From the NCBI RefSeq assembly GCF_000798815.1, contig NZ_JTLD01000009.1, positions 1-64,000 of the forward strand: a DNA stretch of 64,000 nt, read 5' to 3'. A model generated the notes under the pieces. That model was not told the DNA's origin and searched no databases. It saw only the letters and a list, made by a program, of their open reading frames with translations. Position 1 is the first letter of the stretch, and each line of letters opens with the position of its first letter. Of this stretch, positions 9,132 through 18,324 are shown one piece after another. Source of the DNA: Alistipes sp. ZOR0009 (GTDB lineage Bacteria > Bacteroidota > Bacteroidia > Bacteroidales > ZOR0009). Position numbers and translations under genes: made by a program.

Positions 9132-10049
9132 CTATAAGTATTTATTGAGAAATTCTAGCACCTTTTTGTTGTAAACCTCGAAGTTTTGCATCGGTCCGTT
9201 CGCGCCTCCATGCTCCGCTTTAGGTACAATCCATATTTCTTTTTCTCCAGGTAGCATCGCTAGGATGGATTTGCTCATTGCAACAGGCGTTCTCTCATCT
9301 TTTTCGCCAACAATTAGCAATGTTGGCCTTTTGAAACGTGGTGCTAGCATAATTGGGTTTAATTCTTTAGGATAATCTGCTGGCACTATTAGCTGCCTGT
9401 TCTTATTTTTTGGCAGCGCGCGGATTATTGGCATCACCTCATCGAATGATGTCATAAGCGCTTGCCTTACAAAGCACTTTATGTCCGAATCCAGACTTGC
9501 CGCTGCCATTGATAGGTACGCTCCTGTCGACCATCCCATCAGCGCAATGCGTGTTGGATCAACCTCTGGCTGTTTTTTTACCATCTCAATCACCGATTTG
9601 TAGTCGGTAAGAAATTCGGTGTACACCATGTAGTCCTCGTTCATCTTCCACTCGTAGCTTTCGCCAAACCCGCGCCAGTCGAAGGTTACGACGTTGTATC
9701 CGTTGGCAATGTAGCTCCCGGCAAGCGCGTACTGCATCCAGCTCATGTTTGCGGCGTCGCCGTTACATATTATTATGGTTGGGCGCTTTCTTTTGTCGAG
9801 CAGTTTGTAGGTTCGTTTAGTAGGATTTTCCCACGCTTGCTCTTTTTCCTTGCTGCTTAGCGAATCTTGTGCCGGGTATAGCCATGTTTTTATTCTAAGC
9901 TTATCTGGAGTTGTAACATCTAGGTCGCGATATATCAGCCCTAGGTGTTCTGGATAAAACCGATATTTTCTATCGGGTTTTATGGCTATTGCGGTAGCCG
10001 AACAAAACAATAGTAGGATAGCGAGGCCTGCTGTAATTCTTTTTGTCAT
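9132..10049 (-). CDS. Exported alpha/beta hydrolase
   Basis: A 305-residue protein with a signal peptide or anchor (residues 1-23). The alpha/beta-hydrolase triad is visible: Ser174 in the elbow GWSTGA, Asp251 in VGEKDERTP and His280 in KAEHGG. An oxyanion-type loop ICNGDAANM is at 95-103 and FDWRGFGES at 123-131. The substrate is unknown; the family includes esterases, acyltransferases and peptidases. Probably acts in the periplasm. Monocistronic by spacing. Confidence 0.8.
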   Translation of the reverse strand: MTKRITAGLAILLLFCSATAIAIKPDRKYRFYPEHLGLIYRDLDVTTPDKLRIKTWLYPAQDSLSSKEKEQAWENPTKRTYKLLDKRKRPTIIICNGDAANMSWMQYALAGSYIANGYNVVTFDWRGFGESYEWKMNEDYMVYTEFLTDYKSVIEMVKKQPEVDPTRIALMGWSTGAYLSMAAASLDSDIKCFVRQALMTSFDEVMPIIRALPKNKNRQLIVPADYPKELNPIMLAPRFKRPTLLIVGEKDERTPVAMSKSILAMLPGEKEIWIVPKAEHGGANGPMQNFEVYNKKVLEFLNKYL

Positions 10050-10402
10050 GGTTTTGTGTAGTTTAATGGGTAATGCTAAGTTTTAAAACGGTGTTGCTGC
10101 ATATAATATTGCAATATCTTAGGATGATGCGCTTTTTACATGGTTATTGGTCCTAAATGTGGAATGGGTGTTTCGTCTATCAGTCTTGTTTCGACGTTTG
10201 ATAGGTTTGCTCTTTAGCAAGTTTACGCGTATGTTTAAAATGCTTTCTACTAAATGGCTGTTGTTAGGGTGTTTGTTTACCATTATTTATATTGGCATTT
10301 AGTTTATGAATGCGATGTTGCTAAAAATCATTTGGATGTAAGTCTTGTTTTTGCATTTTAGTGCATGTCTAATTTATATCTCTTTATTAAAATATTTTAC
10401 GT
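10050..10402. other. Divergent intergenic region upstream of the TPP riboswitch
   Basis: About 350 AT-rich bases between the divergent hydrolase gene and the thiamine operon leader. No gene or hairpin of note is seen here; the promoter box of the thiamine operon follows at its right end. Confidence 0.5.
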
Positions 10403-10410
10403 TACCTTTG
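10403..10410 (+). promoter_or_regulatory. -7 promoter box of the thiamine operon
   Basis: TACCTTTG fits the Bacteroidota primary-sigma -7 consensus TAnnTTTG and lies 8 bases before the start of the TPP riboswitch. I see no clear TTTG at the -33 position. Confidence 0.6.
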
Positions 10411-10417
10411 CATCGAC

Positions 10418-10493
10418 TAACGGGGGTGCCCTAATATTACGGGCTGAGATTATACCCTTTAACCTGATCCGGGTAGTGCCGGCGTAGGGAGTA
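10418..10493 (+). ncRNA. TPP (thiamine pyrophosphate) riboswitch
   Basis: The THI-box core is complete: ACGGGGGTGCC, then GGGCTGAGATTATACCC, then AACCTGATCCGGGTAGTGCC and GGCGTAGGGA. These are the conserved pyrimidine- and pyrophosphate-sensing parts of the TPP aptamer. It precedes a TonB-dependent receptor by about 85 bases, so the receptor, permease and kinase genes downstream should be shut down when TPP is plentiful. I did not resolve the expression platform. Confidence 0.96.
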
Positions 10494-10579
10494 AAGCGAA
10501 CATATCTACATTTTATTTTCCCCCTTTTAATATTTACGGCGGTAGTCGTGCCGATGTTTAATTATTAAAAGATTTAATC

Positions 10580-13027
10580 ATGCGCAAGTTAAGCGTAATC
10601 GTTACGCTGCTTTTGGTTTTTGCCGCTCTGGTAGGTTCGGCAGCCATTAAAGGCGGAAAAACAATCTCTGGAACAGTTGTTGGAGTAAAGGGAGAGCCTC
10701 TGGTTGGGGCTACCGTGCTAATCGAAGGTGTTGGTAAGGGAGCTACCACCAACGGTCGTGGGTTTTATCGCATTGGTGATGTAAAACCAGGTGTATATAC
10801 CCTTCGATTTAGCTTTGTTGGCTATCAAACACAGCAGCTTCGTGTCGACATTAAGGAGAGTCAGGCTTTAAACGCGGTGCTAGAGGTGCAATCGGTTCTT
10901 GGCGACGAGGTGGTGGTATCCGCTACTCGTGCATCAAAGCGAACTCCAATGGCATTTACCGATCTTAAGGCTTACGAGATAAAAAGAAACAATACAGGAG
11001 GCGATGTTGCTCAAATATTTGAGCTAACACCCTCTTTTGTGGCCACCACCGAGAGCGGAATAGGTATCGGTAACACCGCATTTAGTATTCGTGGTACCGA
11101 TGCAAGCCGCATCAACATTACCGTTGATGGTTTTCCCATTAACGACCCCGAGTCGCAGCAGGTTTTCTTTGTTAACATGCCCGACGTAACCTCTTCTGCT
11201 AGCAGCGTGCAAATTCAGCGTGGTGTTGGAACGTCAACCAACGGTGCAGGAGCATTTGGTGCTACCGTAAACTTCCAAACAGGCTCTGTTAGCAACGAAC
11301 CTTATGCCGAGATTAACAACTACGTGGGTTCTTACAACTCGTGGCGCGGAAATTTTTTAGCGGGCACGGGATTAATTAACAACCGCTTCCGTTTTGACGC
11401 CCGCATCTCTCGTGCTAAGAGCGATGGCTATGTTGATAGGGCTACTTCTGACCATAAATCGGCTCAGGTGTCTGGTTCTTACTACGGCGATCGTAGTACG
11501 CTTAAGGCCACCATAATTTATGGAGAAGAGAAAACCGGAATTAGCTGGACGGGCGTTCCCAGCTCTATTATTGGTACAGACAGAACCTATAATCCTGCCG
11601 GATATTATAAGGATAAGAATTTCAACACCCACATTTACGGAAACGAAACCGATAACTACAAGCAATCGCACTATCTGCTTAACTACTCTCGTAAGTTGTC
11701 TGAAATATCAAGCCTGAATGTCGGTTTCTTTTTTACTCATGGCGAAGGATTTTACGAGAATTATAAGGATAGCTCAAAGGTTAAGAAGTACGGGTTGAAG
11801 CCTTACGATTACAATGGTAAAACATACAAGTACAACGATTTTGTTGTGCAAAAATGGTTGGATAACGACAATGTGGGATCAACAGCCTCCTTTGTTTTTA
11901 CTCCAACGGCCAACTTGAACTTCACTTTAGGCGGTGCAGTTAGCCGATTTACCAATGATCATTTTGGAAAGATTAAATGGTCGGAGATTAACCAAGGTAT
12001 TTTGCCCGATTACGAGTGGTATCGTAGCAAGTCAACCAAGGATGATGCCAATATTTACTTTAAAACGTCATGGCAGGTAACCGACAATCTAAACGTTTAT
12101 GGCGATATTCAGCACCGCTACATTTACTACAAAATGAAGGGGCTTGACGACGATGTTGTTGATATTTCCCAAAGCCATACATTCAATTTTTGGAATCCTA
12201 AGATGGGGGTTTTTTATTCTCTTGATGAAAAAAACAGCATGTTCGCCTCTTTTTCGGTAGCCAATCGCGAACCAACTCGCACCGACTATACCGATAACTT
12301 TAAATCTGCCAATAAAATTACTTCAGAACGTCTTTTCGATTACGAACTTGGGTATAAATATGCAGGAAGTACAATAAATTTGGGTCTCAATGTTTACTAT
12401 ATGCACTATCGCGATCAGCTTGTTCTTACGGGTAAACTAAATGATGTGGGATATCCAATTCGCCAAAATGTTCCTACCAGTTATCGCCGTGGAGTTGAGT
12501 TAATGGCTGGCGTTAAGATTTTAGACAACCTAAGATGGGAGGGAAATTTGACGCTTAGCCAGAATAAAATTAAAGACTTCGTCTATTCCGTGGAGTTGTC
12601 TGATTTGAATCCAGATGGGACGTGGGTAAACTATGAGATTAAGGACTACCATTTGGGAACTACCCGCATTTCTTTTTCTCCTGATGTGATTGGTGCAAGC
12701 CAACTTACATTTGAGCCGTTCCGAAACTTTAATATTATACTCACCTCTAAGTATGTTGGACGTCAGTACTACGATAATTCGGAGAATGCAAGCAGAATGC
12801 TAAAGGCTTACTTTGTGAATAATCTAAAAGTTGGTTACGATTTCTCGGTTGCTGGAGTTAAAAATATAGGAGTTCAAGTTGGTGTAAATAACCTGTTGAA
12901 TGAGAAGTATATTGCTAATGCTTGGGTTTATCGTGCTGAGTTCAGAAATGCGCCAGACTATATTGAGGACGGCTTATTCCCTCAAGCAGTGCGTAACTAT
13001 TGGTGCCGCTTATCGCTACGCTTCTAA
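10580..13027 (+). CDS. TonB-dependent outer-membrane receptor, probable thiamine transporter
   Basis: An 815-residue receptor: signal peptide (1-22), carboxypeptidase-regulatory-like domain (about 28-115, GTVVGVKGEPLVGATVLIEG), plug domain (about 120-230, with SIRGTDASRINITVDGFPIND) and a 22-strand-type barrel ending in CRLSLRF. The TPP riboswitch in front and the PnuT-like permease and thiamine pyrophosphokinase behind make thiamine or a related compound the likely cargo, as known for the thiamine receptor system of Bacteroides. Cargo identity is inference from context. Confidence 0.9.
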   Translation: MRKLSVIVTLLLVFAALVGSAAIKGGKTISGTVVGVKGEPLVGATVLIEGVGKGATTNGRGFYRIGDVKPGVYTLRFSFVGYQTQQLRVDIKESQALNAVLEVQSVLGDEVVVSATRASKRTPMAFTDLKAYEIKRNNTGGDVAQIFELTPSFVATTESGIGIGNTAFSIRGTDASRINITVDGFPINDPESQQVFFVNMPDVTSSASSVQIQRGVGTSTNGAGAFGATVNFQTGSVSNEPYAEINNYVGSYNSWRGNFLAGTGLINNRFRFDARISRAKSDGYVDRATSDHKSAQVSGSYYGDRSTLKATIIYGEEKTGISWTGVPSSIIGTDRTYNPAGYYKDKNFNTHIYGNETDNYKQSHYLLNYSRKLSEISSLNVGFFFTHGEGFYENYKDSSKVKKYGLKPYDYNGKTYKYNDFVVQKWLDNDNVGSTASFVFTPTANLNFTLGGAVSRFTNDHFGKIKWSEINQGILPDYEWYRSKSTKDDANIYFKTSWQVTDNLNVYGDIQHRYIYYKMKGLDDDVVDISQSHTFNFWNPKMGVFYSLDEKNSMFASFSVANREPTRTDYTDNFKSANKITSERLFDYELGYKYAGSTINLGLNVYYMHYRDQLVLTGKLNDVGYPIRQNVPTSYRRGVELMAGVKILDNLRWEGNLTLSQNKIKDFVYSVELSDLNPDGTWVNYEIKDYHLGTTRISFSPDVIGASQLTFEPFRNFNIILTSKYVGRQYYDNSENASRMLKAYFVNNLKVGYDFSVAGVKNIGVQVGVNNLLNEKYIANAWVYRAEFRNAPDYIEDGLFPQAVRNYWCRLSLRF

Positions 13028-13045
13028 AATATTTCATCTTTAATA

Positions 13046-13078
13046 TTACCGATACGCTTTTACATAGCGTATCGGTAA
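13046..13078 (+). terminator. Strong intercistronic hairpin
   Basis: Perfect 12-bp stem TTACCGATACGC / GCGTATCGGTAA with a 9-nt loop between the receptor and pnuT genes. No T-run follows, and pnuT starts only 12 bases later. It may partly terminate or stabilise the receptor mRNA, setting a higher receptor to permease ratio, rather than end the operon. Confidence 0.55.
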
Positions 13079-13090
13079 AATCTTATAGAA

Positions 13091-13696
13091 ATGGTTAGTT
13101 GGATTGCTGAAAACTATGTGGAAGTTGTTGGTGCAGCCTTGGGGCTCATTTTTCTTTATCTGGAGATAAAGGAAAAGGTGTGGCTTTGGCCAGTGGGGTT
13201 GCTTTCGTCTATTTTTTATGTGGTAATCTTCTTCGAGGCAAAGTTTTATGCTGATATGGGATTACAGGTGTACTACGTTGTTATTAGTATTTATGGTTGG
13301 TATCGGTGGTGGCGAGGAGCTGGAGGTCATTCTCATAATAACCTGCCAATAGTTAATCTGAAATTTGGACTTGGGGTTAAGCTATTAGCCATAAACACCG
13401 CTTTATTCTTCGGAATTGCAGAAATCCTTAGGCGATTTACCGATTCTCCAATTCCCTATTGGGATGCGTTTACTACCTCTTTAAGCATTATTGCAACTTG
13501 GATGCTGGCAAAAAAAATCATTGAGCAGTGGTGGATTTGGGTAATTGCTAACTTTGTCTCGACGTGCTTATTTGTATGGAGGGGCTTATACCCATCGGTG
13601 GTGCTTTTCTTCTTTTACACGGTTATGGCGTTTGTAGGCTACTACTCGTGGCGTAAAACGTTACGCGTACAAAAAAAAGATGCTGAACAATGTTAA
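13091..13696 (+). CDS. pnuT: PnuC-family thiamine permease
   Basis: A 201-residue inner-membrane protein with about seven hydrophobic segments and the PnuC-family signature QVYYVVISIYGWYRW (residues about 55-69). PnuC carries nicotinamide riboside; PnuT relatives carry thiamine. The position downstream of a TPP riboswitch and overlapping the thiamine pyrophosphokinase gene by 7 bases points to thiamine, which the kinase would trap by pyrophosphorylation. The substrate call rests on context. Confidence 0.88.
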   Translation: MVSWIAENYVEVVGAALGLIFLYLEIKEKVWLWPVGLLSSIFYVVIFFEAKFYADMGLQVYYVVISIYGWYRWWRGAGGHSHNNLPIVNLKFGLGVKLLAINTALFFGIAEILRRFTDSPIPYWDAFTTSLSIIATWMLAKKIIEQWWIWVIANFVSTCLFVWRGLYPSVVLFFFYTVMAFVGYYSWRKTLRVQKKDAEQC

Positions 13697-14331
13697 ATTC
13701 TGATGTTACGGTGATTTTGGCCGATGGTGAGTTTCCTTCTCATCCAACGGCGCTTAATATTCTTCGCTTTTGTAGCAGAGTTATTTGCTGCGACGGGGCG
13801 GCTGCAAAGCTTGTTGCTAGCGGCATTCGGAACCCAGACTTTGTGGTTGGCGATTTAGATTCGATTGATCAAAACTTGGTTGAGGAGTTGAATGGTAAGG
13901 TTGTCCATTTTGAGACACAAGACACCAACGACCTAACGAAAGCGTTTGAATTTGCAATTGATAGCGGATATCAGGATATCGTTATTCTTGGAGCAACGGG
14001 ATTGAGGGAAGATCATACCTTAGGCAATATCTCTTTGCTGATGAATTATGCTGAAAGGGCGAACGTTCGGATGTATACCAACTATGGTTTTTTTGTTGCG
14101 TTACGTAGTTCTTCTCGGATAGAAAGTGAAAAAGGACAGCAGGTGTCTGTGTTTTCGTTTACCCCCGATGTGCCAATATCCTATCAAGGGCTGAAATGGG
14201 ATATTACCAATCGTCCGTTAAAAATGTGGTGGGAGGGTACTTTAAATGAATCTCTCGGCGACTATTTTACCATCGAGTTCGAAAATGCAAAGGTGGTTGT
14301 TTATCTTGCCTACATGGATGTGAAAAAATAA
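13690..14331 (+). CDS. Thiamine pyrophosphokinase
   Basis: A 213-residue cytosolic enzyme that makes thiamine pyrophosphate from thiamine and ATP. Family motifs: ADGEFPSHP (11-19), CCDGAAAKL (33-41), DFVVGDLDSID (50-60), ETQDTNDLTKAF (75-86) and LGATGLREDHTLGN (100-113), whose acidic residues bind Mg-ATP. It overlaps pnuT by 7 bases, suggesting translational coupling, and completes a TPP-controlled salvage operon. Confidence 0.93.
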   Translation: MLNSDVTVILADGEFPSHPTALNILRFCSRVICCDGAAAKLVASGIRNPDFVVGDLDSIDQNLVEELNGKVVHFETQDTNDLTKAFEFAIDSGYQDIVILGATGLREDHTLGNISLLMNYAERANVRMYTNYGFFVALRSSSRIESEKGQQVSVFSFTPDVPISYQGLKWDITNRPLKMWWEGTLNESLGDYFTIEFENAKVVVYLAYMDVKK

Positions 14332-14355
14332 AGGATGAAGTTCTCTCCATCCTTT
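14330..14355 (+). terminator. Hairpin after thiamine pyrophosphokinase
   Basis: AAAGGATG (14330-14337) pairs with CATCCTTT (14348-14355), overlapping the stop codon. There is no long T-run. It lies between convergent genes and may serve both. Confidence 0.5.
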
Positions 14356-14381
14356 ATGCTATTTGAAAGGTTGTGCTTGCG

Positions 14382-14843
14382 TTACGCCACTTCTGTATTG
14401 TAGCTTAAAATAAGCTTCGAATGGCGAGCGTACTCAACGTAAACTTTGTCGCCAGGATTAAATTCGTCCCAAGAACCGGTACTTAATAGTTGGAAACTGT
14501 GGTTGTTGAAAATTTTTGTTCCGTTAATTTCCATCACCAAGTTTTTCTTTTTGTTTAGCGATACTTTCTCTTTGATTATTGCAGTCCCAACTACCTTTAT
14601 CCGCTCCTTCAAATCCCTCAATATTCCTACAAACTTGTAGGTAAATAGTATTGCCCATCCTATAAAGTTAATAGGCATTCCAAGTACAATTCCGCTCACA
14701 CCAAAGGTGGTGTAGGATAAAACTAAAATTAAGGCGGCAGTTGAACCTGCATAAATCCAATACCGCTTAGTTAAACCTTTAATGTACCCACGGAGGATCT
14801 GTACTTCGCGCCCCGTTAGGCTGTCAAAGTTGTAAATAAGCAT
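14382..14843 (-). CDS. Two-span membrane protein of unknown function
   Basis: A 153-residue protein with two adjacent membrane segments (about 28-48 YWIYAGSTAALILVLSY and 52-70 IVLGMPINFIGWAILF) and a basic cytosolic C-terminal domain of beta character (VVGTAIIKEKVSL, FNPGDKVYVEYARHS). The last part looks like a small SH3- or OB-like fold. No family recognised. It converges on the thiamine operon and is monocistronic. Confidence 0.6.
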   Translation of the reverse strand: MLIYNFDSLTGREVQILRGYIKGLTKRYWIYAGSTAALILVLSYTTFGVSGIVLGMPINFIGWAILFTYKFVGILRDLKERIKVVGTAIIKEKVSLNKKKNLVMEINGTKIFNNHSFQLLSTGSWDEFNPGDKVYVEYARHSKLILSYNTEVA

Positions 14844-15018
14844 ATAGATTAAAAGTTACAGGTGAAAAATTCTAATTCCAACGCGCTAAAAATATGAATT
14901 ATTGTCAATAATCCGTTGCGTAATGACATTATTTATCTCTTTTTTTGAGATTGGAGTGGAGATTGGGTTCGTTTTCCATATTTATGGGGAATAAGCGTAA
15001 AATGTTAATTGAACTACT

Positions 15019-15026
15019 TACCTTTG
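15019..15026 (+). promoter_or_regulatory. -7 promoter box upstream of panB
   Basis: TACCTTTG, a full match to TAnnTTTG, 43 bases before the panB start. No clear -33 TTTG. Confidence 0.55.
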
Positions 15027-15069
15027 CCCATTATTTACTTGCAAAGATTACTTAGCAAACCCAAAGTTT

Positions 15070-15885
15070 ATGTCTGTAGAAAGCAACGTAAGGGTGGTTA
15101 CCACTCATCGCCTTGCCGAAATGAAGGCAAAAGGCGAAAAGATCGCAATGTTAACCGCATACGATTACTCTATGGCTCGCATTCTTGATGCAGCAGGTAT
15201 CGATGTGCTTTTAGTTGGAGATTCTGCGTCAAACGTAATGGCTGGGCACAAGTCTACGTTGCCAATTACGCTTGATCAAATGATATACCATGCGCAGTCG
15301 GTTGTTCGCGCCGTAAAGCGTGCCCTCGTAGTTGTCGACCTTCCATTTGGAACGTATCAAGGTAACTCAAAAGAGGCATTGGCGTCGGCCATTCGAATAA
15401 TGAAGGAGAGCGAGGCTGATGCAGTAAAGCTTGAAGGCGGGGCTGAAGTTATAGAATCTGTACAGCGTATTCTATCTGCAGGGATTCCTGTGATGGGGCA
15501 CTTGGGGCTTACACCTCAGTCTATTCATAAGTTTGGGACTTATACCGTTCGAGCTAAAGAGCAAGCAGAAGCAGAGAAGTTAGTGCAAGACGCACATCTA
15601 CTAGAGGTGGCAGGCTGTTTTGCGGTTGTTCTCGAAAAGATTCCGGCTTCGTTGGGAACCAGAGTTGCCAGCGAGCTCAAAATTCCAATTATAGGAATTG
15701 GAGCCGGGAACGGTGTCGATGGGCAGGTGCTTGTTTCTCATGATATGATGGGAATAACGCATGAGTTCTCACCTCGTTTCCTTCGTCGCTACCTTAATTT
15801 GTACGACGAAATGAAGGAGGCCGTGGAGATGTACGTAAAAGATGTAAAAAGTTCAGATTTCCCTAACGATAAGGAGCAATATTAG
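15070..15885 (+). CDS. panB: 3-methyl-2-oxobutanoate hydroxymethyltransferase
   Basis: A 271-residue cytosolic enzyme that adds a hydroxymethyl group from methylenetetrahydrofolate to 2-oxoisovalerate, the first step of pantothenate synthesis. Metal and substrate residues lie in the expected motifs: [14 protein letters not shown] (Asp51), VVDLPFGTY (Asp90), AVKLEGG (Lys120, Glu122), [12 protein letters not shown], and VVLEKIPA with the likely general base Glu190. The length is normal for the family. An RNA pseudouridine synthase gene follows 3 bases later. Confidence 0.95.
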   Translation: MSVESNVRVVTTHRLAEMKAKGEKIAMLTAYDYSMARILDAAGIDVLLVGDSASNVMAGHKSTLPITLDQMIYHAQSVVRAVKRALVVVDLPFGTYQGNSKEALASAIRIMKESEADAVKLEGGAEVIESVQRILSAGIPVMGHLGLTPQSIHKFGTYTVRAKEQAEAEKLVQDAHLLEVAGCFAVVLEKIPASLGTRVASELKIPIIGIGAGNGVDGQVLVSHDMMGITHEFSPRFLRRYLNLYDEMKEAVEMYVKDVKSSDFPNDKEQY

Positions 15886-15888
15886 CCA

Positions 15889-16590
15889 ATGGCTTTCAAT
15901 CCAAATAACATAATCTACGAGGACAATCATATCCTTGCTTACAATAAGCAGGTCGGAGATATCGTTCAGGGCGATAAAACAGGAGACCAGCCTTTGTCCG
16001 AAATTATTAAGGTATTTATAAAGGAGCGCGACGCTAAGCCTGGTAATGTTTTTTTGGGAGTTACCCATCGAATTGATAGGCCAACAACAGGTGTCGTTAT
16101 TTTTGCCAAAACAAGTAAGGCTCTGGAGCGTATGAATGCGCTTTTTCGCGACGGCGGAGTTGCTAAAACGTATTGGGCAATTGTGAAAAGCAGGCCTGAA
16201 AAGAATGAGGATTTGCTGGTTAACTATCTTGTTCGCAACGAAAAACAGAATAAAAGTTATGCTTATGATGAGCCTAAAAAGGATTCGAAGGAGGCAAAAC
16301 TTAGGTATAAGGTTGTTGCTCAAAGCGATAACTACTCATTGCTCGAAGTGGCACTAATGACAGGGCGGCATCATCAGATTCGCACTCAGCTATCTAAGAT
16401 TGGGTCGCCAATAAAAGGTGACCTAAAATATGGGTTTTCACGCTCAAATCCTGATGGAGGCATCTGCTTGCATGCTCGTAAGGTGGAGTTTGTGCATCCA
16501 GTAAAAAAGGAACGACTGGTTATTGAAGCCCCAGTTCCAGATGATGCATTGTGGAAGTATTTTGAAAAAATACTATGGAAGGAAGGGTAG
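15889..16590 (+). CDS. RluA-family RNA pseudouridine synthase
   Basis: A 233-residue enzyme that isomerises uridine to pseudouridine in RNA. It has the catalytic motif HRIDRPTTG at 60-68 with nucleophile Asp63, and the later ALMTGRHHQIRTQLSKIG motif. There is no S4 domain, so it is the short RluA subfamily; the target base, in rRNA or tRNA, is not deducible. The gene follows panB at 3 bases and ends in a terminator whose stem includes the stop codon. Confidence 0.9.
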   Translation: MAFNPNNIIYEDNHILAYNKQVGDIVQGDKTGDQPLSEIIKVFIKERDAKPGNVFLGVTHRIDRPTTGVVIFAKTSKALERMNALFRDGGVAKTYWAIVKSRPEKNEDLLVNYLVRNEKQNKSYAYDEPKKDSKEAKLRYKVVAQSDNYSLLEVALMTGRHHQIRTQLSKIGSPIKGDLKYGFSRSNPDGGICLHARKVEFVHPVKKERLVIEAPVPDDALWKYFEKILWKEG

Positions 16591-16612
16591 CCCAACGGGG
16601 TTACCCTTTTTT
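16583..16612 (+). terminator. Intrinsic terminator of the panB operon
   Basis: AAGGGTAGCCC (16583-16593) pairs with GGGTTACCCTT (16598-16608) with one G-T pair and a 4-nt loop, followed by TTTT. Confidence 0.85.
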
Positions 16613-17068
16613 CGTACGAATTGGTGTTTTTTCTTTCTAATAAATTTTGATAGGGATACATTGTTGAAAACAATGCAAAGCTGATGTTTTGTTGCTTTTT
16701 TTTATGTTAATAAATACATGTTCCTAGCGTTAAGTGTTTATTGCAAACTTTATGGGCTAATATCAATGTATTCAGATGTCTATTTTGTATTTGTTTCAGG
16801 AAGAGCATGTGCATATTTTTTGATTATGGCACGAAATGTGTAAACAAAAAGCATAACCTGTTTTAATTAACCTTAGTTGCTGAGAAAGGCGTTGCAGTGA
16901 TGCAGTAGCCTTTTTCTTTTATATAACCTTTCTATCTGTCTATTTTGATTTTCATGCATCCTTCCTTTTAAACCTTAGTTTTTTCTGGGGGTGTTAGTCT
17001 AACTTTAATTTTTTTATAAATTTGACCTGAATAAGCTATTGATTGTAGCTTTTTTAAAAGTCATATAT
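16613..17068. other. Intergenic region with a terminator-like hairpin; possible small RNA
   Basis: About 455 AT-rich bases without a supported reading frame. At 16883-16917 AGAAAGGC pairs with GCCTTTTTCT across a loop holding TGCAGTGATGCA, followed by a T-rich tail. No gene ends just before it: the previous operon already terminated 270 bases earlier. A short untranslated RNA ending here is possible but not shown. Confidence 0.35.
17017..17024 (+). promoter_or_regulatory. -7 promoter box upstream of hutI
   Basis: TAAATTTG matches TAnnTTTG and sits 44 bases before the hutI ATG at 17069. It also argues against the alternative TTG start at 17039. Confidence 0.55.
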
Positions 17069-18313
17069 ATGAAACTGTTAGTAAAGAATATAAAGAAGCT
17101 TGTACAGGTTGAGGATTTACCTAAACGTTGGGTGGCAGGCAAGGATATGCAAACACTTCCATGTGTTGATAATGCCTATCTTCTTATTAGAGATGGCTTA
17201 ATTGCGGATTTTGGACCAATGGAGTTTTGTCCAACAGGTACAGATGCAGAAGAAGTTGATGCTACCGGGCGTATGGTTTTTCCATCATTTTGCGATTCGC
17301 ATACCCATATAATATATGCCGGAAGCCGAGAAATTGAGTATATAGATAAGATAAGAGGTCTTTCTTACGAAGAAATTGCGAAGCGTGGAGGCGGTATTTT
17401 AAACTCGGCTCAACGACTTCGTGAAGCTTCGGAAGATGAACTTTTTGAAGCAGCAATGGAGCGCGTTAATGAGATTATATCGTTGGGAACTGGTGCTGTC
17501 GAGATTAAAAGCGGTTATGGCTTAAGTACGGATTCCGAACTAAAAATGCTTCGAGTGGCTCAACGTATAAAAAGAGAATCGCCTATTACTGTTAAAACAA
17601 CTTTTTTAGGGGCACATGCTGTGCCTGCAGAGTATAAAGGCCGCCAGTCTGAGTATGTTGATTTAATTATTAACGAAATGATACCTGCTGTTGCTGCAGA
17701 GAACTTGGCCGATTTTATTGATGTTTTCTGTGATAAAGGCTTTTTTACCGTAGAAGAAACGGAAAGGATGATGGAGGCGGGTGCTAAATATGGTATGCGC
17801 CCTAAAATTCATGCCAATGAGCTGGCTCTTTCTGGTGGTATTCAGGCAGGAGTAAGGTATTCTGCTCTTTCTGTAGATCATTTAGAGTTCACAGAAAAAG
17901 ATGAAATGGAATCGCTGCTTAGCTCAACGACCATGCCAACGGTGCTGCCAGGCGCTGCATTTTTCTTAGAGATGGAGTATCCGCCTGTAAGAAAAATGAT
18001 GGAGGCAGGATTACCCGTAGCTCTGGCTTCTGACTATAATCCAGGCTCATCCCCATCTGGTGATATGAAATTTATTTTGAGTTTGGCCTGCGTAAAAATG
18101 AAAATGCTTCCCGAAGAGGCAATTAATGCAGCAACAATAAACTCTGCATATGCTATGGGGCTAAGCGAAACCCATGGTTCTATTTCTAGAGGAAAAATTG
18201 CAAACTTTTTTATTACAAAGCCAATTCCTTCGTACGAATATATGCCATATGCTTACACGCAAAAGTTGGTGGATGAGGTATATTTGCATGGCGAAAAAGT
18301 ATGTAATAAGTAA
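17069..18313 (+). CDS. hutI: Imidazolonepropionase
   Basis: A 414-residue cytosolic amidohydrolase that opens the ring of imidazolone-5-propionate to N-formimino-L-glutamate in histidine breakdown. Metal ligands are visible: CDSHTH at 75-80, and later FLGAHAVP, IHANELA and VALASDYNPGSSP, all typical of HutI. I start at the ATG at 17069, not at the in-frame TTG at 17039, because MKLLVKN is where the family begins and because a -7 box lies just upstream. ftcD-fchA, the next step of the pathway, is two genes downstream; hutH and hutU are not in the window. Confidence 0.93.
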   Translation: MKLLVKNIKKLVQVEDLPKRWVAGKDMQTLPCVDNAYLLIRDGLIADFGPMEFCPTGTDAEEVDATGRMVFPSFCDSHTHIIYAGSREIEYIDKIRGLSYEEIAKRGGGILNSAQRLREASEDELFEAAMERVNEIISLGTGAVEIKSGYGLSTDSELKMLRVAQRIKRESPITVKTTFLGAHAVPAEYKGRQSEYVDLIINEMIPAVAAENLADFIDVFCDKGFFTVEETERMMEAGAKYGMRPKIHANELALSGGIQAGVRYSALSVDHLEFTEKDEMESLLSSTTMPTVLPGAAFFLEMEYPPVRKMMEAGLPVALASDYNPGSSPSGDMKFILSLACVKMKMLPEEAINAATINSAYAMGLSETHGSISRGKIANFFITKPIPSYEYMPYAYTQKLVDEVYLHGEKVCNK

Positions 18314-18324
18314 ATCTTTTTATT

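Noticed and set aside
10558-10752. Minus-strand frame antisense to the receptor start
   Set aside because: Shadow frame with low-complexity Thr/Pro composition.
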